This document shows, in pieces, positions 14,902-19,592 of a stretch of 19,592 bases of DNA. The stretch's first letter is position 1. Each line of letters starts with the position of its first letter. The DNA is taken from positions 1 through 19,592 of the forward strand of contig JAAZZY010000016.1 of NCBI GenBank assembly GCA_014239035.1, written 5' to 3'. The position numbers and the translations under genes are program-made. The notes beneath the pieces were generated by a model. It saw only the letters and a list, made by a program, of their open reading frames with translations. It was not told the origin of the DNA and ran no database searches. Origin of the DNA: Chlamydiia bacterium (lineage in GTDB: Bacteria; Chlamydiota; Chlamydiia; Chlamydiales; JAAZZY01).

Positions 14902-15820
14902 AATTAAGTAATCCCTCTTTTAAATCAGTGGACGGCTTGTACCCTAAAAGATTCTCACTTTTGGTAATATCTGCATAGGTAACAAGCATGTCCCCTTTAG
15001 CTTGCGGTAAGTAATTCTTGATAGCTTTTTGGCCAAGGACCTCTTCAAGAGTGGAGATAAAGTCATTTAAAAAAACTGGCTTGTTATTCCCAAAGTTAAA
15101 GACTTCAAAGTTATAGGAGGAGTCTAATGCTGACAAGATGCCGCTAACAATGTCATCAATATAAGTGAAATCGCGCTTTATGCCTTCTCCCTCAAATACA
15201 TCAATGGGTCTTTTTTCTAAGATAGCCTTAGAAAAAAGGTAGTAAGCCATATCAGGTCTACCCCAAGGGCCGTAGACAGTGAAAAAGCGCATGCCTAAGA
15301 GCCTAAGATTATATAACGAATGATAGGAGTAGGCCATGAGCTCGTTAGCCTTCTTCGTCGCCCCATATAAGTTTGTGGGCTGATCAGTCAAGTCACTCTC
15401 TGAGAAAGGAACTTTTTGATTGTCTCCATACACTGAAGAAGAAGAAGCAAAAAGAGTGAGGATTTGAGGGTAATCTTTCAATATTTCTAGTAGATATGTA
15501 AACCCAACAAGGTTGCTCTGCACATAGGCATTAGGATTTTTTAGTGAGTAGCGTACGCCCGCTTGTGCAGCAAGATGTACAACATGGGTAGGCTCAAAAT
15601 CCTCAAAGCTCTTCTTTAACTGGTTGAAATCAGCTAAATCAACATTTTCAACTGTGCAACCCATCTCTTTTAAGATTTGGGCTCGATTGCGCTTGAGTGC
15701 TACAGAATAATAGTCATTGAAATTATCAATACCAAAGACTTGGTGACCCCGAGCAATCAGGGTTTGGGATACATGAAAACCAATAAAGCCAGCAGCACCC
15801 GTTACAAAAACTTTCTTCAT
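14840..15820 (-). CDS. UDP-glucuronate 4-epimerase-type NAD-dependent epimerase
   Basis: A 326-residue extended short-chain dehydrogenase/reductase. The NAD-binding loop is FVTGAAGFIGFHV (5-17). IDNFNDYYSVALKRNR (31-46) is typical of UDP-glucuronate 4-epimerases of the CapI/LspL type. HLAAQAGVRYSL, then SSSSVYGD, then the catalytic Y-x-x-x-K with Tyr152 and Lys156 (LYGATKKANELM) follow. RFFTVYGPWGRPDMA, and later RDFTYIDDIVSGI, complete the subfamily signature. The product, UDP-galacturonate from UDP-glucuronate, would be a precursor for acidic LPS or capsule sugars. It is the last gene of a three-gene minus-strand operon and its ATG overlaps the rsgA TGA (ATGA). The C-terminal 20 residues run into the opposite-strand Yip1 gene. 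Related UDP-glucose or dTDP-glucose epimerase activity cannot be excluded. Confidence 0.9.
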   Translation of the reverse strand: MKKVFVTGAAGFIGFHVSQTLIARGHQVFGIDNFNDYYSVALKRNRAQILKEMGCTVENVDLADFNQLKKSFEDFEPTHVVHLAAQAGVRYSLKNPNAYVQSNLVGFTYLLEILKDYPQILTLFASSSSVYGDNQKVPFSESDLTDQPTNLYGATKKANELMAYSYHSLYNLRLLGMRFFTVYGPWGRPDMAYYLFSKAILEKRPIDVFEGEGIKRDFTYIDDIVSGILSALDSSYNFEVFNFGNNKPVFLNDFISTLEEVLGQKAIKNYLPQAKGDMLVTYADITKSENLLGYKPSTDLKEGLLNFIQWFAPRCQGKKLKLQASE

Positions 15821-16833
15821 TTTAAAGTATTGACCTCTTCTAAGAGACGATAGTATGAATCAAATCTTAACTCAGAGACTTCTTTTTTCTCTATAGCCTC
15901 TTTGATATTGCAGCCTTTTTCACTTTGGTGGAGGCAATCAGAGAATTTGCATCCACAATCAATAAGTTCTGGGAAAAAGTTACGTATATCAACTGAAGAA
16001 ACATTTTTAAATCCAAGGCTTTGTATCCCTGGGGTATCGACGCACCACCCTCCAAATTTTAATGGAAGGAGTTTAGATGAAGTAGTTGTGTGCATCCCTT
16101 TTTGGCTTTTTGTACTCACATGGCCAATCTTCAAGCTACTTTTTTCAATAGCATTGATAAGTGAAGACTTTCCAACGCCAGATTCACCAGAAAAAACAGA
16201 GGCTTTATCTCTCATCACTGATTGAAGTTCTTTAAATCCCTCTAGATTTTTAGCGCTAACTGTTATTAGGGGGATGTCAAGTGCTGCATACTGCTCTTTA
16301 AGCTCTTCAATAAACTTAAGCTTTTTCTTGGCGCTTTGAGGCTGCTTTTTACATTTGATGAGATCCACTTTATTGATCAGGATAATCGGAGTGAGGTTTG
16401 AGCGCTGCGCTGAGATGACATAAAGATCGATTAAGTAAGAGTTGAGCTCTGGCTCAAGAATTGATGAAGTGATGAGAAGCTGGTCAACATTTGTGGCCAA
16501 AATCTGCTCTTGGAATTTATGTGAGGGATTTTGGCGCATTAACGTGCTTGTTCTATCCCCAATTTTTTCAATGACCTTTTTCTCGATATCGAAGTAGGCA
16601 AGGTCTCCGCAGCAGATGCGATCTTTTTCTTCTTTGAGCTCTTTTTTAAAAGTTCCTTTTAAAGAGCACGGATAGTCTTTGTTTTCATAAGAGATGTGAA
16701 CAGATTCAGGGGAGATGAAGGTGACGCGCCCCATCACTAAAGTCGTATTTGTTGAAGATTTCTTTTTGAATCTTTTAGATTTAATGGGTCTATCTTCAAA
16801 TTCTTCAGCAAGTGCATCAATGTCTATTGGCAT
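15817..16833 (-). CDS. rsgA: Small ribosomal subunit biogenesis GTPase RsgA
   Basis: A circularly permuted GTPase that checks late 30S subunit maturation. Motif order is G4 first: INKVDL with Asn154-Lys155-Asp157. G1 is GESGVGKSSLINAI (216-229, Lys222 and Ser223) and G3 is DTPG (266-269). This order is diagnostic of the YjeQ/RsgA family. The N-terminal OB-fold (about 30-110) includes VTFISPESVHISYENKDY. The C-terminal zinc site shows CKFSDCLHQSEKGC, giving Cys295, Cys300, His302 and Cys308. A basic N-terminal tail (RPIKSKRFKKK) is typical. The start has GGAG about six bases upstream and overlaps the end of the methyltransferase gene by ten bases. Length (338) is normal. Confidence 0.97.
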   Translation of the reverse strand: MPIDIDALAEEFEDRPIKSKRFKKKSSTNTTLVMGRVTFISPESVHISYENKDYPCSLKGTFKKELKEEKDRICCGDLAYFDIEKKVIEKIGDRTSTLMRQNPSHKFQEQILATNVDQLLITSSILEPELNSYLIDLYVISAQRSNLTPIILINKVDLIKCKKQPQSAKKKLKFIEELKEQYAALDIPLITVSAKNLEGFKELQSVMRDKASVFSGESGVGKSSLINAIEKSSLKIGHVSTKSQKGMHTTTSSKLLPLKFGGWCVDTPGIQSLGFKNVSSVDIRNFFPELIDCGCKFSDCLHQSEKGCNIKEAIEKKEVSELRFDSYYRLLEEVNTLK

Positions 16834-17558
16834 AGAGTCTCCGAGAGCTTGTGCATCAATAGGCTTCCAGCAATAGCGACATTTAATGAATCTACATTTT
16901 GTATGGGAATAGAGAGCATTTCATAACTTGAGAAGTTCTCTAAGTTTGATCCATTACCTTCATTGCCTAAAACTAGGGCAAAAGGCATTTTAACTTTAAA
17001 TTCAGAGAGTGATGATCCAGATGCATCAGCGATAAAAGTTTGAAAAGATCTGGCCCTTAAGAGCTTTTCTAAGCCAGCATAGTCACCTTTGCAAATAGGG
17101 AGGTGAAGCACGGCGCCCATCGAAGAGCGGATTACTTTTGGGCTATAGGGGTCAACACTTTGATCCAGAATATAGACTCCATCAAAGCCAAAAGCTAGCG
17201 CTGAGCGAATTAGTGTCCCTAAATTTCCTGGATCTTGAATGTGATCTAAAATAAGCATCTTTTGGCAATTTAAGAGTTCACTATTTTTAGGATGCTCGAT
17301 CTCTGCAAAGTAGCCGTCACAGGTTTTTAAAGAAGAGATCTTTTGGGCAATATCCTCTTTTAAATAGTAAGGATCGCTCTCCATTGAGCAACCAATAGGT
17401 ATAGCTAAATTTTTAAAAGCATGCTTTTTCTGTGCTTCTAAAATAATTTTTTTACCTTCAACTAAGATGCTCTTGATCTCTCGCCTATAGGAGCCATCTT
17501 TTCGAAGCTTTGTCAAATGTTTGACAATCGGATTCTGTGAGCTAGTTACTAGTTTCAT
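16824..17558 (-). CDS. SpoU/TrmH-family RNA 2'-O-methyltransferase
   Basis: A 244-residue SPOUT methyltransferase that transfers a methyl group from S-adenosylmethionine to a ribose 2'-OH in rRNA or tRNA. The three knot motifs are present: motif 1 QDPGNLGTLIRSALAFG (108-124, with the catalytic-type Asn112 and Arg118), motif 2 ALVLGNEGNGSN (184-195), and motif 3 LSIPIQNVDSLNVAIAG (205-221). The N-terminal part (MKLVTSSQNPIVKHLTKLR, VEGKKIILEA) is the L30e-like substrate-binding domain of RlmB/TsnR-type enzymes. I chose the ATG at 17558; an in-frame ATG at 17708 would add 50 residues that look like translated AT-rich leader. No clear ribosome site is seen. It is the first gene of the operon with rsgA and the epimerase. 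The RNA target is unknown. Confidence 0.92.
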   Translation of the reverse strand: MKLVTSSQNPIVKHLTKLRKDGSYRREIKSILVEGKKIILEAQKKHAFKNLAIPIGCSMESDPYYLKEDIAQKISSLKTCDGYFAEIEHPKNSELLNCQKMLILDHIQDPGNLGTLIRSALAFGFDGVYILDQSVDPYSPKVIRSSMGAVLHLPICKGDYAGLEKLLRARSFQTFIADASGSSLSEFKVKMPFALVLGNEGNGSNLENFSSYEMLSIPIQNVDSLNVAIAGSLLMHKLSETLCQ

Positions 17559-17754
17559 GAGAAAGATAATAACATATAAGAAATAATATAAGTATATATT
17601 TTTTTGTAAATTAAGTGTGTAAATAATTATTTTTATAGTGGCTAAAAGTTGAAGATAGTCGCTATTTAAAATAGAATGCTTTGTAAAGAAACGGCCTTGA
17701 ATATACAATCCTTCTTTTAGATTCTTTAAAGATCATTTTTGAGTAAATGTATAT
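17559..17754. other. AT-rich divergent intergenic region
   Basis: This stretch of 196 bases lies between the divergent methyltransferase operon and the small plus-strand gene. It is very AT-rich, with T and A runs around 17590-17640. It must hold promoters for both directions. Several weak -10-like TA-rich hexamers occur on each strand, but none has a convincing -35 partner, so I do not place a promoter. No RNA gene or repeat is evident. Confidence 0.5.
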
Positions 17755-17961
17755 ATGGAAAAAATAGCAGATTCTGCTGCAGCTAAAAACTATTCTCAAA
17801 CTGTTCAGCTTTTCTCAAGTTGTGCAACTGTTGGAATGAGCACAGTTGGCGGAGCTATTATTGGTGGGGTTCCTGGGGCCCTCATAGGGCTTACAACAAG
17901 TGATGTCCTTGGTCATGAAGAAAAAGTCACCATAGATGTATCAGTTAAGTCTAATATCTAA
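17755..17961 (+). CDS. Small glycine-zipper protein of unknown function
   Basis: I do not recognise this 68-residue protein. Residues 1-20 are polar and likely helical. Residues 21-48 form a hydrophobic Gly-rich hairpin-like stretch (MSTVGGAIIGGVPGALIGL) with G-x-x-x-G spacing typical of glycine-zipper membrane peptides. A short charged and beta-like tail (EEKVTIDVSVKSNI) follows. A central V-P-G could be a turn between two short membrane helices. The start at 17755 lacks a strong ribosome site. It is a single gene; its stop overlaps the end of the convergent peptidase gene by four bases. Glycine-zipper peptides occur among pore-forming and stress-related small proteins, but no function can be assigned. 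Coding status is supported by the open frame and composition only. Confidence 0.5.
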   Translation: MEKIADSAAAKNYSQTVQLFSSCATVGMSTVGGAIIGGVPGALIGLTTSDVLGHEEKVTIDVSVKSNI

Positions 17962-19349
17962 TGTTCATTTGCACTTAAACCTAAGTCGCAAATAAACGCC
18001 TCTTGATTGGGGGCTCGGCCTAAGAAGTTCATAAGAAGTTCATTAGGATCACGGCCTCCACCTTTCTCTAAAACAGTTCTTCGGTAACGATCTCCAACTT
18101 GTGGGTTAAGTAGACCCTCTTTTTTGATCTGTGCAAAGACATCTGATGCAGAGACCAGAGAAAACATATACCCATAATAAGAAGGTCCATAACCTGTTAA
18201 GTGACCAAATGAAGCATACATCTTATTGTTAGGTGAAAATTCTGTATTAGGTCTGGTTTGTTTATGGAGCTTTCCGAAAAGTTGATCTACATTTTTGTTT
18301 TCACCTTCTAAGTAATAATTTAAAGCAAGATAGGAAAGGAAGCATTGCCTTTGAAGCATATTTCCTGAGTCTAGCTTCTTACATTGTATGAGCTTGGTTA
18401 TTTGTGAATCGCTAAGGGCTTTTCCTGTTTGGTAGTGGCTACTTATCTTTTTCAATATTGAGGGTTCCCACATCCAATTTTCAAGCATTTGAGAAGGAAG
18501 CTCAACAAAGTCCATTTTTACAAAAGGTCCTATCCCACAAAAACATGCATATTCGTGATATGCAAAAAGATCGTGAATTGCGTGACCAAATTCATGAAAT
18601 AAAGTTGTGACTTCTCGATGTTTTAGCAAAGAAGGAGTCTCTGTTGTGGGCTTTGTAAAATTGGCGATAACTACATCGAGCCCTGGAGATACTTTTCCTC
18701 TAGATTTGACTCTACTGGCAACACCTGGGCAATCACAGGCATGAGAATACTTATTTTCTCTGGGAAAAAGATCTAAGACGACATATCCAATTAGAGAGCC
18801 ATTTTTTTCTTTAATAGCTAAAAGTTTGATATCTTCATGCCAAAGACCAGAAATCGGCATTTCTTTGATTTGAATATTAAAAAATTCTTCATAGATCTGC
18901 ATTAGCCCATTAAAAGTATTTTCTAATGAAAAATATTGGGCTATTTCTTCAGCATCTAGTTGATAATTCTTTTTCTTATATTGGTCAAAAACGTAGGCAT
19001 AATCATATGAGGCTAATTTCCCATCAGTTGTTAGTGTAACTCCCTTAGGAAGGTTTTCTGTGAGGGCTGTAAATTCTACAAATGCTTTGGGTGAGGAATT
19101 TGTCCAGAGCTCTTGTAAGAACAAGTTTGCTGATTCAGGGCTTTTGATCATATTTTCAGAAAGTGAGTAATGGGCATAGCTTTGATAGCCTAATAATTTG
19201 GCAAGACGATCTCTTTTTTCGATAAGCGTAGTTAAAACCTGTTCATTTTGAGGATAGGCTCTACGGTTAAAAAGCTCCGAGAGCTGTCTGCGAGTTTCTC
19301 TTACAGAGCATGTGGATAATACAGCTGATAAAGTGAGCTGGACTTCCAT
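17958..19349 (-). CDS. M3 family zinc oligopeptidase (thimet oligopeptidase-like), N-terminally truncated
   Basis: The C-terminal two thirds of an M3A metallopeptidase that degrades short peptides in the cytosol. The zinc motif H-E-F-G-H is at residues 252-256 (TTLFHEFGHAIHDLF), and the third ligand is Glu283 in DFVELPSQMLENW. The Tyr/Gly-rich substrate loop GHLTGYGPSYYGYMFS near 410 is also conserved. CSVRETRRQLSELF and LAKLLGYQSYAHYSL (about residues 14-62) match the central part of thimet oligopeptidases. About 220 residues that normally precede this point are missing. The frame upstream of the ATG at 19349 closes at a stop at 19362-19364, and residues 1-7 do not look like family sequence. 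The active-site half is intact, but the fold would be incomplete. The break coincides with the start of an unrelated coding sequence on the other strand. Family assignment is firm; being functional is doubtful. Confidence 0.85.
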   Translation of the reverse strand: MEVQLTLSAVLSTCSVRETRRQLSELFNRRAYPQNEQVLTTLIEKRDRLAKLLGYQSYAHYSLSENMIKSPESANLFLQELWTNSSPKAFVEFTALTENLPKGVTLTTDGKLASYDYAYVFDQYKKKNYQLDAEEIAQYFSLENTFNGLMQIYEEFFNIQIKEMPISGLWHEDIKLLAIKEKNGSLIGYVVLDLFPRENKYSHACDCPGVASRVKSRGKVSPGLDVVIANFTKPTTETPSLLKHREVTTLFHEFGHAIHDLFAYHEYACFCGIGPFVKMDFVELPSQMLENWMWEPSILKKISSHYQTGKALSDSQITKLIQCKKLDSGNMLQRQCFLSYLALNYYLEGENKNVDQLFGKLHKQTRPNTEFSPNNKMYASFGHLTGYGPSYYGYMFSLVSASDVFAQIKKEGLLNPQVGDRYRRTVLEKGGGRDPNELLMNFLGRAPNQEAFICDLGLSANEH

Positions 19350-19592
19350 GAATAATGGATATTATACGACTCAATTTTATCATGTATCGATTGACCCTTC
19401 AAAAACAAAACCAGATTTAGTTATAGGTGGAATGCAGGATAATGGCACCTGGAAGTCTGAAATAAAAAATGAAAAAACAGTATGGGAAAGTGTTTTCAGT
19501 GGTGATGGCGCATACAATGCGATTGCTTTTAATGCCAACATTCTTACCTATTCATACCAAAATGGTAATGTATATCTCAGTGATTATCGAAA
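19348..19592 (+). CDS. BNR/sialidase-type beta-propeller protein fragment, cut by window edge and probably at its 5' end
   Basis: The frame is open from 19258 to the window end, with the first ATG at 19348. The translation contains NNGYYTTQFYHVSID, then DLVIGGMQDNGTW, then VFSGDGAYNAIAF. The pattern W-x-x-x-N-N-G-x-x-T-T-Q-F-Y-x-V-x-x-D followed by G-G-x-Q-D-N-G-T is the well-known blade signature of VPS10/BNR-repeat (sialidase-like) propeller proteins, usually large and secreted. It normally sits well inside the protein, so an ATG start here would not be the native one. The likeness already begins at the Trp codon at 19339, upstream of this ATG and inside the start of the M3 gene. GC content looks lower than in the neighbours by eye. 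Bacteroidetes carry many such proteins; an origin there is possible but not shown. Confidence 0.6.
   Translation, partial: MNNGYYTTQFYHVSIDPSKTKPDLVIGGMQDNGTWKSEIKNEKTVWESVFSGDGAYNAIAFNANILTYSYQNGNVYLSDYR

Noticed and set aside
17559..17708. In-frame upstream ATG (17708) that would add a 50-residue hydrophobic N-terminus to the TrmH-family protein
   Set aside because: The added residues are rich in Ile, Tyr, Leu and Lys, as expected from translated AT-rich non-coding DNA. SpoU/TrmH enzymes of this type begin near MKLVTSSQNP, which is the ATG at 17558.
1..19592. CRISPR arrays, tRNA or rRNA genes, insertion sequences, prophage or toxin-antitoxin systems
   Set aside because: I saw no spaced direct repeats, cloverleaf-type sequence, transposase or integrase motifs, phage structural genes or paired small toxin-antitoxin genes on either strand.

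Overview
This 19.6 kb window is a compact, AT-rich bacterial segment, most likely chromosomal DNA of a member of the phylum Chlamydiae (an amoeba- or arthropod-associated lineage rather than Chlamydia itself). The main clue is a eukaryote-type (UAP1/AGX-like) UDP-sugar pyrophosphorylase close to gpsA. As I recall, these two genes are neighbours in Chlamydia genomes; here they are separated by one glycosyltransferase gene. Other clues are an MFS transporter under thiamine control, the tightly packed ruvC-ruvA pair, and a gram-negative heptose/LPS glycosylation cassette. The lineage call is an inference from gene content and should be checked by a protein search.

Layout. 1-1600: the 3' end of an MFS transporter gene (+) converges on, and overlaps, a complete ProP-like MFS transporter gene (-). 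That second gene has a TPP riboswitch in its leader (about 1650-1730), so it is probably a thiamine or thiamine-precursor importer. 1774-2520: a membrane-anchored or exported DNA/RNA non-specific endonuclease (-). 2657-3088: a YkgJ-type cysteine-cluster protein (+). 3085-4165: ruvC-ruvA (-), the Holliday-junction resolvase and a subunit of the branch migration complex.

4266-9228: a five-gene co-directional glycan cassette with overlapping or closely spaced genes: waaF heptosyltransferase, a GT4-like transferase, an hddC-like heptose-1-phosphate nucleotidyltransferase, a second GT9 transferase and a GT4 transferase. 9211-10533: the UAP1-like pyrophosphorylase (-). 10570-14233: a GT4 transferase, gpsA and nnrD (bifunctional NAD(P)H-hydrate repair), all on +. 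14299-14901: a Yip1-like membrane protein (+) with a good promoter-like sequence. 14840-17558: a minus-strand operon of an SpoU/TrmH 2'-O-methyltransferase, rsgA and a UDP-glucuronate 4-epimerase-type enzyme. 17755-17961: a small glycine-zipper protein (+). 17958-19349: an M3 (thimet oligopeptidase-like) peptidase lacking about 220 N-terminal residues. 19348-end: a fragment of a BNR/sialidase-type beta-propeller protein.

The surface-glycan genes fit together: nucleotide-sugar supply (HddC-like, UAP1-like, UDP-glucuronate epimerase-like) feeds five glycosyltransferases, two of them heptosyltransferase-family. Chlamydia LPS, as generally described, has only Kdo on lipid A, so this region implies a longer saccharide.

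Three observations stand out. The first is the TPP riboswitch with a plausible ribosome-site sequestering switch. The second is that all five convergent gene pairs overlap at their 3' ends. The third is the abrupt junction near 19330-19340, where two unrelated coding sequences are both cut off at their 5' ends; this is either a rearrangement breakpoint or an assembly chimera. I found no tRNA, rRNA, CRISPR array, insertion sequence or phage gene, and no gap above 300 bases lacks a gene.
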